A stretch of 64,000 nucleotides of DNA from Rhodanobacter fulvus Jip2 (lineage in GTDB: Bacteria; Pseudomonadota; Gammaproteobacteria; Xanthomonadales; Rhodanobacteraceae): assembly GCF_000264315.1 (NCBI RefSeq), contig NZ_AJXU01000030.1, positions 31,757-95,756 on the forward strand, in the 5' to 3' direction. Position numbers and translations under genes: made by a program. The notes beneath the pieces were generated by a model. The model did not search any database and was not told where the DNA came from. It was given only the letters and a program-made list of their open reading frames with translations. Shown in pieces: positions 8,756-17,853 of this stretch (position 1 is the stretch's first letter; each line of letters begins with the position of its first letter).

Positions 8756-9712
8756 GTGTCCCAGGAAAAACCGTGGTTTCTGCGCGCGCGACTGAAGACG
8801 CGGCAGTTGCTGCTGCTGGTCGCCATCGATGAGCAGGGCAATATCCACCGGGCGGCGGAGTCGCTGGACGTGTCGCAACCGGCGGCATCGAAACTGCTCA
8901 AGGACCTCGAAGACCTGATGGAGGTGCCGCTGTTCGAACGCATGCCGCGCGGCATGCGCGCCACCTTGTACGGCGAGGTGATGATCCGCCATGCGCGCAT
9001 CGCGCTGGCCAGCCTCGGGGAAGCCGGCGACGAGATCGAATCGCTGAAGGAAGGCTACGCCGGCACTGTGCGCGTGGGCGCCATCCAGGGGCCGGCGGTC
9101 ACGCTGATTCCCGAAGCCATCAAGCGCGCCTTGCAGGAGCGCCCCCTGCTGCGCGTCTCGATGCTGGTGGAGAGCAGCGACGTGCTGATGGAACGCCTGG
9201 CGCAACGCAAGCTGGACATCCTCGTTGCCCGGCTCTTTGCCCGCCACGACAAGAGCCAGCTGCACTACCAGGCGCTGGCCGAGGAAAAGATCTGCGCCAT
9301 CGTCAGCCCCGACCACCCGATCCTGGCCCTGAAGAAACCCTCCCTGGCCGACATGGCGCGATACGGCTGGATCGTGCCGCCACCCGGCAGCGTGCTGCGG
9401 CACCGGTTCGAGCTGCTGTTCCACAATACCGGGCTGGCCTTGCCCGAGCGGCTGATCGAATCGACGGCGCTGGTGTTCGTGCTCAACATGTTGCGGCGCA
9501 CGGATTACATCAGCGTGATCCCCACCGATGCGGCCGAGTACTACGTGGCGCACGGCGTCATAGCGCAGGTGCCGGTGGAACTGGCCTGCAAGATGGACGA
9601 TTTCGGCATCATCACGCGCAAGGACTGGCTGCTGTCACCGGCGGCCCGATGCATGCTGACGGCGCTGAAGCAGGCCGCCAGCGACGTCTACGGGTTGCCG
9701 CGGCTCGATTGA
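8756..9712 (+). CDS. LysR family regulator, GbpR-like
   Basis: This 318-residue LysR regulator resembles GbpR, the galactose/arabinose-responsive regulator described in Azospirillum and Agrobacterium. The helix-turn-helix is at residues 15-60 (RQLLLLVAIDEQGNIHRAAESL, DVSQPAASKLLKDLE). The effector domain follows from about 90. The GTG at 8756 is preferred over the GTG at 8747 because AGGAG lies at 8743-8747, a correct distance for 8756 but overlapping 8747. It is divergent from the GguC-type gene and upstream of the aldose dehydrogenase and dehydratase, so it probably senses the sugar or an intermediate and controls the locus. Confidence 0.87.
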   Translation: MSQEKPWFLRARLKTRQLLLLVAIDEQGNIHRAAESLDVSQPAASKLLKDLEDLMEVPLFERMPRGMRATLYGEVMIRHARIALASLGEAGDEIESLKEGYAGTVRVGAIQGPAVTLIPEAIKRALQERPLLRVSMLVESSDVLMERLAQRKLDILVARLFARHDKSQLHYQALAEEKICAIVSPDHPILALKKPSLADMARYGWIVPPPGSVLRHRFELLFHNTGLALPERLIESTALVFVLNMLRRTDYISVIPTDAAEYYVAHGVIAQVPVELACKMDDFGIITRKDWLLSPAARCMLTALKQAASDVYGLPRLD

Positions 9713-9724
9713 TCAACGCGGCGG

Positions 9725-10534
9725 TCAGGTCCAGCCCGCGTCGACCACGAATTCCTGCGCGGTGCAGGCGCGCGAGGCGTCCGAGGCGAGAAACAGCGCC
9801 ATCGACGCGATGTCCTCGGGCATCACCTTGTCGGGAAGGCACTGGTTCTTCATCAGCTCCTGCTCGCTCTCGGCATCCAGCCACTGCGTGATCTGGCGCT
9901 CCGTCATCACCCAGCCGGGGCTGAGCACGTTGATGCGGATGCGATGCTCGCCCAGCGCCTTGGCCATGCCGCGCATCATGCCGTTCATCGACGATTTGGC
10001 GGTGGCATAGCAGGGGTAGCCCGCGTTCTTGGTCTGCCATCCGGTCGAACCCAGGTTGATGATGGAGCCGCGCCCCTGCTCGCGCATGCCCGGCACCACC
10101 GACTGGATCGCAAAAAACGCCGCGCGCTGGTTGACGCCGATGCGCTGGTCCCAATAGTCCGGCGTGACGTCCTCAAGCGCATGGCGATCGTCGCTGCCCA
10201 CGTTGTTCACCAGCACGTCGAACGTGCCCAACGCCTGCGCCGCGTCGGCGATCGCCTGCTGCAACGACGGCACATCGGTCACGTCGCAGCGCCGCCACCA
10301 TGGCGCGGGGCCAAGACCCTGCGCGCGCAGCCGCTCGACCAGGGCCTCGCTCACCGTGGCATTGATATCGACAAACGCCACCTGCGCACCCTGGCGCACG
10401 AACGCTTCCACCAATGCTTCACCGATGCCGCTGCCGCCGCCGGTGATGAACACCCGCCGCGAGCGCAGGTCCGGATAAAGCGTGTCGCCAAGGGTCGCGC
10501 CACTGCCCTGCTGCCGAGCGGATGATGCCTGCAT
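9725..10534 (-). CDS. SDR family aldose 1-dehydrogenase, XylB-like
   Basis: This 269-residue short-chain dehydrogenase has the cofactor motif TGGGSGIG at residues 31-38 and the catalytic set S163, Y176, K180 (YATAK). An acidic VDI after the second strand suggests NAD preference. The sequence strongly recalls Caulobacter D-xylose dehydrogenase and rhizobial galactose dehydrogenase (for example DVLVNN-x-G-x-DDRH, YWD-x-RI-x-VN, and a C-terminal DAGW). It would oxidise an aldose to its lactone, the first step of a Weimberg-type or DeLey-Doudoroff-type pathway. ATG 10534 is chosen because of GGAG upstream and because the longer frame adds low-complexity, promoter-region sequence. It is divergent from the aldonate dehydratase. 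Confidence 0.87.
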   Translation of the reverse strand: MQASSARQQGSGATLGDTLYPDLRSRRVFITGGGSGIGEALVEAFVRQGAQVAFVDINATVSEALVERLRAQGLGPAPWWRRCDVTDVPSLQQAIADAAQALGTFDVLVNNVGSDDRHALEDVTPDYWDQRIGVNQRAAFFAIQSVVPGMREQGRGSIINLGSTGWQTKNAGYPCYATAKSSMNGMMRGMAKALGEHRIRINVLSPGWVMTERQITQWLDAESEQELMKNQCLPDKVMPEDIASMALFLASDASRACTAQEFVVDAGWT

Positions 10535-10557
10535 GGGTAACGATCTCCACCGTTCTT

Positions 10558-10579
10558 TCGATACATTTATATGTATCGA
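10558..10579. promoter_or_regulatory. 22-base near-perfect palindrome in the dehydrogenase/dehydratase divergent promoter
   Basis: Arms TCGATACAT and ATGTATCGA (9 bases each, perfect) flank a 4-base TTAT centre. The site lies 24 bases before the SDR start, in an AT-rich island (10556-10615) that contrasts with the GC-rich surroundings. A further half-site, TTGATAC on the minus strand, lies at about 10604-10610. It is a strong candidate operator for coordinated control of both pathway genes. The binding protein is unknown; the GbpR-like regulator is the nearest candidate. Confidence 0.55.
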
Positions 10580-10701
10580 TAACGCTATAAATATTATTTT
10601 ATTTGTATCAATATGCCCTGTAGTCTGCCGCCTGTAAAGCCGGTTTTCACAGGCGCGCCAGCGGATCCACGGATCCCCCAGCAAAGGACATCGCTAACCC
10701 C

Positions 10702-12429
10702 ATGACTTCTCCCAAAGACACGAAAAGACGCAGCCAATCCTGGTTCGGCCACGAAGGCAAGAGCGGCTTCCTCTACCGAAGCTGGCTGAAAAACCAGGGC
10801 TATCCCAGCGACCTTTTCGATGGTCGGCCGGTGATCGGCATCTGCAATACCTGGTCGGAACTGACGCCGTGCAACGGGCATTTCCGCGAGCTGGCCGAAT
10901 ACGTGAAGCGCGGCATCTACGAAGCGGGCGGCTTTCCGCTGGAGTTTCCGGTGATGTCGCTGGGCGAGACCCAGATGCGCCCCACCGCCATGCTGTTCCG
11001 CAACCTCGCCAGCATGGATGTCGAGGAATCCATCCGCGCCAATCCGATCGATGGCGTGGTGCTGTTGATGGGCTGCGACAAGACCACACCGTCACTGATG
11101 ATGGGCGCGGCCAGCTGCGACCTGCCCACCATCGGCGTGTCCGGCGGCCCGATGCTCACCGGCCGCTGGCGCGGGCAGAAGATCGGCTCGGGTACCGGCG
11201 TGTGGAAGATGTCGGAAATGGTCCGCGCCGGGGAAATGAGCCAGGACGATTTCGTCGAGGCCGAGTCGTGCATGCACCGCTCCAAGGGCGGCAGCTGCAT
11301 GACCATGGGCACCGCCTCCACCATGGCCAACATGGTCGAGGCGCTGGGCATGTCGCTGCCCGAGAACGCCGCCATCCCCGCCGTGGATTCGCGCCGCTAC
11401 CGGCTGGCGCAACTGAGCGGACGGCGCATCGTGCAGATGGTGCACGAGGATCTGCGCATGTCGAAGATCATGACGCGCAACGCCTTCGAGAATGCCATCT
11501 GCGCCAATGCCGCCATCGGCGGTTCGACCAACGCGGTCATCCACCTGCTGGCCATGGCCGGTCGCCTGGGCGTGCCGCTGACGCTGCAGGACTGGGACGA
11601 CCTGGGCTCCAAACTCCCCTGCCTGGTCAACCTGCAACCGTCCGGCGAGCACCTGATGGAGGACTACTACTACGCTGGCGGCCTGCCCGCGGTGCTGCGC
11701 GAAATTTCCGCGCACCTGCACCTGGGCGCGCTGACCGTGAACGGCAAGACGCTGGGTGAAAACGTAGCCTCGGCGCCGTGCTGGAATCGCGACGTCATCA
11801 TGACCACCAGCGAACCGTTCAAGCCCGAAGCCGGCATCGCCGTGCTGCGCGGCAACCTGGCGCCGGATGGCGCGGTGATCAAGCCGTCGGCGGCGTCCAC
11901 GCACCTGCTGCAGCATCGCGGCCGTGCCGTGGTGTTCGAGAACATCGAGGACCTGAATGCGCGCATCGACGACGACGCGCTGGACATCGACGAGCATTGC
12001 GTGATGGTGCTGAAGAACTGCGGCCCGCGCGGTTATCCGGGCATGGCCGAAGTGGGCAACATGCCGCTGCCGCCCAAGCTGCTCAAGCGCGGCATCACCG
12101 ACATGGTGCGCATCTCCGATGGCCGCATGAGCGGCACCGCCTACGGCACCGTGGTGCTGCACACCTCGCCCGAAGCGGCTGCCGGCGGACCGCTGGCACT
12201 GGTGCAGAACGGCGACATGATCGAACTCGACGTGGCCGGCCGACGCATCCATCTGGATGTCACCGACGAGGAACTGGCACGGCGGCGCGCGCTGTGGAAG
12301 GCGCCCGAGGTTCCCAAGCGCGGCTGGTACAAGCTCTACGTGGACCACGTGCAGCAGGCCAACCTCGGTGCGGACCTGGACATCCTGGTCGGCGGCAGCG
12401 GCAGCGAGGTGCCGCGCGATTCGCACTGA
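10702..12429 (+). CDS. IlvD/Edd family aldonate dehydratase (L-arabinonate dehydratase-like)
   Basis: This 575-residue iron-sulfur dehydratase converts a sugar acid to the 2-keto-3-deoxy acid. Family signatures are present: NTWSELTPCNGHFREL with its cluster cysteine near residue 58, LLMGCDKTTPS near 123-133 (second cysteine), and a third cysteine in SKGGSCMTMGTAST near 199. IGGSTNAVIHLLA and RISDGRMSGTAYGT follow. Length and sequence match L-arabinonate dehydratases, which often also accept D-xylonate, D-galactonate or D-fuconate. It is divergent from the aldose dehydrogenase, and a lactonase-family gene occurs at 38.2 kb. A ketoglutarate-semialdehyde dehydrogenase for the last step is not in the window. 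Confidence 0.9.
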   Translation: MTSPKDTKRRSQSWFGHEGKSGFLYRSWLKNQGYPSDLFDGRPVIGICNTWSELTPCNGHFRELAEYVKRGIYEAGGFPLEFPVMSLGETQMRPTAMLFRNLASMDVEESIRANPIDGVVLLMGCDKTTPSLMMGAASCDLPTIGVSGGPMLTGRWRGQKIGSGTGVWKMSEMVRAGEMSQDDFVEAESCMHRSKGGSCMTMGTASTMANMVEALGMSLPENAAIPAVDSRRYRLAQLSGRRIVQMVHEDLRMSKIMTRNAFENAICANAAIGGSTNAVIHLLAMAGRLGVPLTLQDWDDLGSKLPCLVNLQPSGEHLMEDYYYAGGLPAVLREISAHLHLGALTVNGKTLGENVASAPCWNRDVIMTTSEPFKPEAGIAVLRGNLAPDGAVIKPSAASTHLLQHRGRAVVFENIEDLNARIDDDALDIDEHCVMVLKNCGPRGYPGMAEVGNMPLPPKLLKRGITDMVRISDGRMSGTAYGTVVLHTSPEAAAGGPLALVQNGDMIELDVAGRRIHLDVTDEELARRRALWKAPEVPKRGWYKLYVDHVQQANLGADLDILVGGSGSEVPRDSH

Positions 12430-12460
12430 GCCGGCCTGACGCCGAGCGCGACCACGCCGC

Positions 12461-12490
12461 AAAAAAAACCCGCCTTTCGGCGGGTTTTTT
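12461..12490. terminator. Bidirectional rho-independent terminator
   Basis: The hairpin CCCGCC-TTT-CGGCGGG has an A8 run on the left and a T6 run on the right. It therefore terminates the dehydratase transcript on the plus strand and the speD transcript on the minus strand, which converge here. Confidence 0.88.
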
Positions 12491-12491
12491 G

Positions 12492-13274
12492 TCACATCAG
12501 GTTGCGGCCGTGGAACAGTTCCTCGATCTCGCGACTGACCAGCGATTCAATCCGCTGGCGCTCCTTGAACGAGAGGTCGTCGGCATGCGACTCGAACAGG
12601 TAGGTGTCCAGGTCGAAGTCCTTGATGTGCATCTTCGTGTGGAACATGTTTTCCTGGTACACGTTGACGTCGAACATCTCGTACTTCTGGCGGATGTGCT
12701 TGGCCAGATAGTCCTGCACCGAGTTGATCTTGTGGTCGATGAAGTGCTTCTTGCCCTTCACGTCGCGGGTGAAGCCACGCACGCGGTAGTCGCACACCAC
12801 GATGTCCGACTCGAAGCTGTCGATCAGGTAGTTCAACGCCTTCAGCGGCGAGATCACGCCGCAGGTGGCCACGTCGATATCGGCGCGGAAGGTGGCGATA
12901 CCGTTGTGCGGGTGCGTTTCCGGATAGGTGTGGACGGTGATGTGGCTCTTGTCCATGTGCGCCACCACGGCGCCCGCGATCGAGTCGCGGCCCAGCTTCT
13001 CCACCACCGGCTCTTCGGAAATCAGCATCGTCACCGAAGCGCCCTGCGGATCGTAATCCTGGCGTGCGATATTGAGGATGTTGGCGCCGATGATCTCGGC
13101 CACGTCGGTGAGTATCTGGGTCAGGCGGTCGGCGTCGTACTGCTCATCGATGTACTCGATGTAGCGACGGCGCTGATCCTCGGACACCGCGTAGCAGATG
13201 TCGTAGATGTTGAAGCTCAACGCCTTGGTCAGGTTGTTGAAACCCTGCAGGCGTAGGCGGGGAAGTGGTTTCAC
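12492..13274 (-). CDS. speD: S-adenosylmethionine decarboxylase proenzyme (class 1A)
   Basis: It decarboxylates S-adenosylmethionine to supply aminopropyl groups for spermidine. The GTG at 13274 is chosen: GGAGAG lies seven bases upstream and the resulting 260 residues match the E. coli-type enzyme (about 264). The proenzyme cleaves itself before a serine that becomes the pyruvoyl cofactor. That residue is S110 in [13 protein letters not shown]. The segment around [12 protein letters not shown] carries conserved active-site residues. It is divergent from clp with a 281-base spacer and convergent with the dehydratase across a shared terminator. I recall the speD-clp neighbourhood as conserved in Xanthomonadales. 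Confidence 0.95.
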   Translation of the reverse strand: MKPLPRLRLQGFNNLTKALSFNIYDICYAVSEDQRRRYIEYIDEQYDADRLTQILTDVAEIIGANILNIARQDYDPQGASVTMLISEEPVVEKLGRDSIAGAVVAHMDKSHITVHTYPETHPHNGIATFRADIDVATCGVISPLKALNYLIDSFESDIVVCDYRVRGFTRDVKGKKHFIDHKINSVQDYLAKHIRQKYEMFDVNVYQENMFHTKMHIKDFDLDTYLFESHADDLSFKERQRIESLVSREIEELFHGRNLM

Positions 13275-13474
13275 AAGCGGCTCTCCATGACCGAAAGGCT
13301 CGGTCAGCTGTAGAGGCGGGTTAGCGACAAGGGTCCCCGCTGAATCGTATTGAAGCGCAGGCTGAAACCTGACGCGACCCTCGCAATCGGCAGGCGCAGG
13401 CTCGGCGCCGCCGAAAGACCGCGAAGTATGGGGCAAAAGGCGGTAAAACAGAACCTCCGCAAGACGTTCTTGTT

Positions 13475-13483
13475 TGCCATAAT
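13475..13483 (+). promoter_or_regulatory. Candidate extended -10 promoter for clp
   Basis: TG-N-CATAAT lies about 70 bases before the clp start, with no good -35 hexamer 17 bases upstream. This is the pattern of an extended -10 promoter. The rest of the 281-base speD-clp spacer shows no other clear element. Confidence 0.35.
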
Positions 13484-13555
13484 GTTTAGCTGGCGGCAGG
13501 GGACGGAAACGGCACCGCGACAGACGCGTGAATTTACCAGTAGGGGAAAACTGAA

Positions 13556-14251
13556 TTGGCCCAGCTCAAATATCAACTTCAGCAAGCTTTCGAAAGCTCG
13601 CAGGCGCCACTAGGTTTCGCACCCGATCCGGCCTCGATGGAGCGCTTCCTGGCGCTGTGCCATCGCCGCCGCTACCCGGGCAAGACCGCGATCATCCGCC
13701 CCGGCGACCCGGCCAACACGCTGTATTACGTGATCGAGGGTTCGCTAGCCGTCTGCACCGAGGATGAGCAGGGGCGCGAACTGATCCTGGCCTACATCAA
13801 CCGTGGCCAGTTCATCGGCGAGATGGGGTTGTTCGTGGCGCAGGCGGCACGGGAATCGGTGGTGCGAACACGCACGCCCTGCGAGATGGCCGAGGTCAGC
13901 TACGAGCGGCTGTACCAGTTGATGGAAGGGCCGCTGCGCGAGGAATGCCCCAAGATCCTCTGCGCGATCGGCTCGCAGCTCACCCACCGGCTGCTGCGCA
14001 CCTCGCGCCAGGTCAGCCGCATGGCATTCATGGACGTCAACAACCGCATCTCGCGCACGCTGCTGGACCTGTGCCAGGAGCCCGATGCGATGACCCACCC
14101 CGACGGCACCCAGATCCGCATTTCGCGCCAGGAAGTGAGCCGCATCGTGGGTTGTTCGCGCGAGATGGTCGGGCGCGTGCTGAAGCAGCTGGAAGAGCAG
14201 CGGATGATCGACGTGTCCGGCAAGACCATCGTGGTGCGCGGCACGCGCTGA
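13556..14251 (+). CDS. clp: Clp/Crp-family cyclic-nucleotide-type global regulator
   Basis: This 231-residue Crp homologue matches the Xanthomonas CAP-like protein Clp, a regulator of extracellular enzymes and polysaccharide that is reported to respond to cyclic di-GMP rather than cAMP. The nucleotide-binding domain spans about 30-145 ([19 protein letters not shown], then FIGEMGLF). The dimerisation helix follows, and the winged helix spans about 165-230 with [26 protein letters not shown]. The start appears to be TTG at 13556, preceded by AGGGGAAA; no in-frame ATG fits better. It is divergent from speD. A glutamate at 100 (ARES) aligns with a position I recall as important for cyclic di-GMP binding in Xanthomonas Clp, but ligand use cannot be settled by reading. 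Confidence 0.9.
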   Translation: MAQLKYQLQQAFESSQAPLGFAPDPASMERFLALCHRRRYPGKTAIIRPGDPANTLYYVIEGSLAVCTEDEQGRELILAYINRGQFIGEMGLFVAQAARESVVRTRTPCEMAEVSYERLYQLMEGPLREECPKILCAIGSQLTHRLLRTSRQVSRMAFMDVNNRISRTLLDLCQEPDAMTHPDGTQIRISRQEVSRIVGCSREMVGRVLKQLEEQRMIDVSGKTIVVRGTR

Positions 14252-14303
14252 GCGTGCCAGGCGCAATGGCTCACCGAAGCGCCTCGTCGGCAGCAGCACT
14301 TTT

Positions 14304-14323
14304 GTGGGAGCGGCTTCAGCCGC
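14304..14323. repeat. REP-like palindrome between clp and HAD gene
   Basis: GTGGGAGCGG-CTTCAGCCGC is the single-copy form of the GTGGGAG-type REP sequence of Xanthomonadales and Pseudomonas. It lies between two convergent genes. The same family occurs as an inverted pair at 48696-48776. REPs of this kind are mobilised by RAYT (Y1) transposases; none is in the window. Confidence 0.7.
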
Positions 14324-14329
14324 CCCCAC

Positions 14330-15025
14330 TCAATACCAGGCCACCCGCGTCACCGCCCGGCCCAGCGCCTTCTCCATTTTCTTGCACAGCCGCGGCGTGC
14401 CATTGACCAGCACGGCTTCGGCGGCGGGCTTCAGCATCGGCGCATCCTGCAGCGAATCGCTGTAGGCCAGCTGCCATTCGCTGACCCCGTATTGCGCCAG
14501 CGACTTCACCTTGCGCGCGCCCACGTTGTGGCGCAGCAGGCGCATGCCGATCGCGCTGGGGCGCAACTGCGAGGCCACGATTTCGATACCGGTCAAACCC
14601 AGTTGCGAGAGCATGCTGCTGACCAGATGGTGCTCGCAGCCGGTGACCACGATCACCCGATCGCCGGCCGCCTGGTGCTGCCGCAACGCACGCACGCCGT
14701 CGCGGCAGAACTGGCGCGGGCGACGCACCAGCACGCTGGCGAACGCCTCCGCCTTGCGCTGGTAGGTGCGCTCGCTCATGCCCAGCAATGCAATGCGCGC
14801 CAGCAGGCGCAACGGCCAGTTCCGCGAAAACGGCAGCAGCAGGATCAGTCCCGGCGCGCACAGCAGCGCCATCAGCTTGCAGCCCAGCGAACGCGCATAG
14901 CGCTCGCGGGCAAACAGGGCGAAGGCATCGCCATGCATCAATACGCCGTCGAAATCGAACAGCACCACGCGCGCGAGGGCGGCGTCCGGCGGCGTCACCG
15001 GAGATGAGGTTTCATCGGGAGACAT
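14330..15025 (-). CDS. HAD-superfamily phosphatase (PSP/SerB-like)
   Basis: This 231-residue haloacid-dehalogenase-fold hydrolase has motif I VLFDFDGVLMHGD (the second Asp replaces a more usual Thr context), motif II VIVVTGCEHH and motif III YSDSLQDAPML. A hydrophobic segment near residues 50-65 (LMALLCAPGLILLLPF) could be a membrane association. ATG 15025 is chosen: it lies five bases after the trpC stop, so the gene is the last member of the trpG-trpD-trpC unit. Its substrate is unknown. I recall HAD phosphatases in this position after trpC in Xanthomonads. Motif II begins with Thr, as in phosphatases acting on small molecules. Confidence 0.8.
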   Translation of the reverse strand: MSPDETSSPVTPPDAALARVVLFDFDGVLMHGDAFALFARERYARSLGCKLMALLCAPGLILLLPFSRNWPLRLLARIALLGMSERTYQRKAEAFASVLVRRPRQFCRDGVRALRQHQAAGDRVIVVTGCEHHLVSSMLSQLGLTGIEIVASQLRPSAIGMRLLRHNVGARKVKSLAQYGVSEWQLAYSDSLQDAPMLKPAAEAVLVNGTPRLCKKMEKALGRAVTRVAWY

Positions 15026-15030
15026 GGCGA

Positions 15031-15825
15031 TCAGGCGGTGGCGAACAGCCGCTGCAGTTCGTTGCCGGGGTTTTCCGCCCGCATGAACGCCTCGCCGACC
15101 AGGAAGGCCTGCACGCCGCCCTCGCGCAAACGCGCCACGTCCTCCGGCGTGTGGATGCCCGACTCGGCCACCATGATGCGGTCGTACTCCATCAACGCCT
15201 GCAGCGACAGCGTGGTTTCCAGCGAGGTCTCGAAGGTGCGCAGGTTGCGGTTGTTGACGCCGATCAGCGGCACCGGCAAGGCCAGCGCGCGCTCCAGCTC
15301 GTCCTCGTCGTGCACTTCGCACAACACGTCCAAATCCAGTTCGGACGCCAGCAGGGAAAGCTCCAGCAACACGTCGTCATCCAGCGCGGACACGATCAGC
15401 AGGATGCAGTCGGCGCCGATCGCGCGGGCTTCGTGCACCTGGTACGGATCGATGATGAAATCCTTGCGCAGCAGCGGCAGCGAACAGTTGGCGCGCGCCT
15501 GCTGCAGGAAGGCCTCGCTGCCCTGGAAGAAATCCTTGTCGGTCAGCACGGACAGGCAGGCGGCGCCGGCGGCTTCATAGCTGCGCGCGATGGCAGCCGG
15601 ATCGAAGTTGGCGCGGATCACGCCCTTGCTGGGGCTGGCCTTTTTCACCTCGGCGATCACCGCCGGCAGTCCGGCGTCGATCTTGGCCTCCATCGCCGCG
15701 GCGAAACCGCGGGTGGCAGGCAGGTCCGCGATGCGCGCCGTCAACTCCGCCACCGACAGCTGGGCGCTGCGCTCGGCGATTTCCTCCTGCTTGCGGGCAA
15801 GGATCCGGTTGAGGATGTCGGTCAT
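15031..15825 (-). CDS. trpC: Indole-3-glycerol phosphate synthase
   Basis: It converts carboxyphenylaminodeoxyribulose 5-phosphate to indole-3-glycerol phosphate in tryptophan synthesis. The 264-residue monofunctional enzyme carries [17 protein letters not shown] (catalytic Lys), [32 protein letters not shown] [14 protein letters not shown] and MVAESGI. It is third in the trp cluster, downstream of trpD. The trpD-trpC spacer is unusually long for this operon because a 168-base inverted-repeat element lies in it. Confidence 0.96.
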   Translation of the reverse strand: MTDILNRILARKQEEIAERSAQLSVAELTARIADLPATRGFAAAMEAKIDAGLPAVIAEVKKASPSKGVIRANFDPAAIARSYEAAGAACLSVLTDKDFFQGSEAFLQQARANCSLPLLRKDFIIDPYQVHEARAIGADCILLIVSALDDDVLLELSLLASELDLDVLCEVHDEDELERALALPVPLIGVNNRNLRTFETSLETTLSLQALMEYDRIMVAESGIHTPEDVARLREGGVQAFLVGEAFMRAENPGNELQRLFATA

Positions 15826-15854
15826 GGCGTGCTCGCTATTGGGGTAAGGCGTAG

Positions 15855-16022
15855 CTAGGAGTCTGTCGGGCTTTGGTGGTCACGTCGAGAATTCGGCTGT
15901 GTGAGGACAGATTTTCGCCGATTCGCCGGTCCATAGTGGTGCTATGGACCAAGGATCGGCGGGAATATGGACCACACAGACGGATTCGCAGACCGGCCAA
16001 CCAAAGTCCGACAGACTCCTAG
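15855..16022. mobile_element. MITE-like element with long terminal inverted repeats between trpD and trpC
   Basis: The two ends are inverted copies of a 23-base sequence with one mismatch: CTAGGAGTCTG and following bases at 15855-15877, mirrored at 16000-16022. Trimmed by TA on both sides, the repeats begin GGAGTCTGTCGG, which is consistent with a TA (or CTAG) target duplication. Inside is a second perfect hairpin, GGTCCATAG and CTATGGACC, at 15928-15950, plus weaker inner pairing, so the whole element can fold into one long stem. It has no coding capacity. The stop codon of trpD (TAG) lies within the outer repeat. The parent transposon cannot be named; IS5/IS427-like or IS630-like families use such targets. 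Confidence 0.7.
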
Positions 16023-17062
16023 GACAAACCGGCAAGGCGGCGGGTCGTGGCGATGAACGCGTCCATTTTCGCATGGGCGGCGCCGCTGGCAATCGCGGCC
16101 CTGGCCCGTTCGATGCCGGCGTCGATGCCGTCGGTCACACCGGCGGCGTACAGCGCCGCACCGGCATTGAGGCAGACGATGTCGTGCGGCACGCCCGGCT
16201 CGCCGGTGAGCGCCTGCAACAGCATCGCCTTCGATTCCCGCGCGTCCTCCACCTTGAGGTTGCGGCTGGAGGCCATGGCCAGGCCGAAATCCTCCGGCTC
16301 CACTTCGTACTCGCGCACCACGCCATCGCGCAGTTCGCCCACCAGCGTGCAGGCGCCCAGCGAGATCTCGTCCATGCCGTCGCGGCCCCACACCACCAGC
16401 GCCCGCTGCGCGCCCAGCGCCTGCAGCACGCGAATCTGGATACCGACCAGGTCGGGATGGAACACGCCCATCAGGATGTTGGGCGCGCCGGCCGGGTTGG
16501 TCAGCGGGCCCAGGATGTTGAACAGCGTGCGCACACCCATTTCCTTGCGCACCGGCGCCACGATTTTCATGGCCGGATGATGGTTGGGCGCGAACATGAA
16601 GCCGATGCCGGTCTCGGCCATGCACTGGGCAACCTGCGCGGGATTCAGGTCGATCACCGCACCCAGCGCCTCCAGCACATCGGCGCTGCCGGATTTCGAC
16701 GACACGCTGCGTCCGCCGTGCTTGGCCACGCGAGCGCCGGCCGCCGCGGCCACGAACATCGAAGCGGTGGAGATGTTGAAGCTGGACGCGCCGTCGCCGC
16801 CGGTGCCCACGATGTCCAGCAGGTGGCGATCATTCGTGCCCGCCAGCGGCACTTTCAGCGACAGTTCGCGCATCACCCGCGCCGCGCCGGTGATCTCGCC
16901 GATGGTTTCCTTTTTCACCCGCAGGCCGGTGATGATCGCCGCCGTCATCAGGTCGCTCACCTCGCCGCGCATGATCTGGCGCATCAGCGAGATCATCTCG
17001 TCGTGGAAAATCTCGCGGTGTTCGATCGTGCGTTGCAGCGCTTCGCGTGGCGTGATCGCCAT
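16019..17062 (-). CDS. trpD: Anthranilate phosphoribosyltransferase
   Basis: It transfers phosphoribosyl from PRPP to anthranilate. Signatures are [17 protein letters not shown] (PRPP site), [33 protein letters not shown] and [13 protein letters not shown]. Start 17062 ([10 protein letters not shown], 347 residues) agrees with Xanthomonas TrpD. ATGs at 17077 and 17083 are also possible, the latter overlapping the trpG stop as ATGA. The stop codon TAG lies inside the terminal inverted repeat of the downstream MITE-like element, so the last residues of the protein may have been set by that insertion. Overall length is nevertheless normal. Confidence 0.95.
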   Translation of the reverse strand: MAITPREALQRTIEHREIFHDEMISLMRQIMRGEVSDLMTAAIITGLRVKKETIGEITGAARVMRELSLKVPLAGTNDRHLLDIVGTGGDGASSFNISTASMFVAAAAGARVAKHGGRSVSSKSGSADVLEALGAVIDLNPAQVAQCMAETGIGFMFAPNHHPAMKIVAPVRKEMGVRTLFNILGPLTNPAGAPNILMGVFHPDLVGIQIRVLQALGAQRALVVWGRDGMDEISLGACTLVGELRDGVVREYEVEPEDFGLAMASSRNLKVEDARESKAMLLQALTGEPGVPHDIVCLNAGAALYAAGVTDGIDAGIERARAAIASGAAHAKMDAFIATTRRLAGLS

Positions 17063-17079
17063 GTCCTCGGCCGGCATGC

Positions 17080-17676
17080 TCATGCCGCCAGCTTCAGCGG
17101 CAGGCCGAGGAAATTGCGCAACAGGTCGTGACCGTGCTGGGTCAGGATCGACTCGGGGTGGAACTGCACGCCTTCGATCGGCAGCGCCTTGTGGCGCAGG
17201 CCCATGATCTCGTCGATCGAGCCGTCCGCATTTTCCGTCCACGCGGTGACGTCCAGGCAATCGGGCAACGACGACTGCTCCACCACCAGCGAGTGGTAGC
17301 GCGTGGCTTCGAACGGATCAGGCAAGCCCGCGAACACACCCTGCCCGCGATGGCGCACCGGCGAAATCTTGCCGTGCATGATCTGCTTGGCGCGAATCAC
17401 CTTGCCGCCGAACGCCTGCCCGATCGCCTGATGCCCCAGGCATACGCCGAACACCGGAATCTCGCCGGCCAGACCGCGCAGCAGATCCAGCGTCACCCCG
17501 GCATCGTCCGGCGTGCCGGGCCCCGGCGAGATCATGATGTGCTCGGGCCGCAACGCCCGGATGCCGGCCACGTCCAGCGCATCGTTGCGCACCACCTTCA
17601 CCTCCTGCCCCAGCTCGCCCAGGTACTGCACGAGGTTGTAGGTAAAGCTGTCGTAGTTGTCGATCATCAGCAGCAT
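17080..17676 (-). CDS. trpG: Anthranilate synthase component II (glutamine amidotransferase)
   Basis: It supplies ammonia from glutamine to TrpE. The class I amidotransferase triad is present as C79 ([10 protein letters not shown]), H173 and E175 (QFHPESI), with oxyanion motif [10 protein letters not shown] at 51-60. The 198-residue length is normal. It heads the trpG-trpD-trpC-HAD unit; trpD follows with near overlap. Its partner trpE lies about 36 kb away in this window on the same strand. The 177-base upstream spacer has a possible -10 but no leader peptide rich in tryptophan that I can see. Confidence 0.95.
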   Translation of the reverse strand: MLLMIDNYDSFTYNLVQYLGELGQEVKVVRNDALDVAGIRALRPEHIMISPGPGTPDDAGVTLDLLRGLAGEIPVFGVCLGHQAIGQAFGGKVIRAKQIMHGKISPVRHRGQGVFAGLPDPFEATRYHSLVVEQSSLPDCLDVTAWTENADGSIDEIMGLRHKALPIEGVQFHPESILTQHGHDLLRNFLGLPLKLAA

Positions 17677-17853
17677 TTCGCGCGCGTCCCAGTGATTGCC
17701 GGTTTATCTTTACCACGGTCTCGCCTCAGCCGCCGATCCAGCCGGGGCCGGCACGCCTGCTGATTGCCAAATCCGTGCAAGGCGGCCATTTTCGCATGCA
17801 TCGGCCTTGCAGGCATCTGCCGCCGCCGAACCGCGCGGCAGCGGTGCCTGGTT

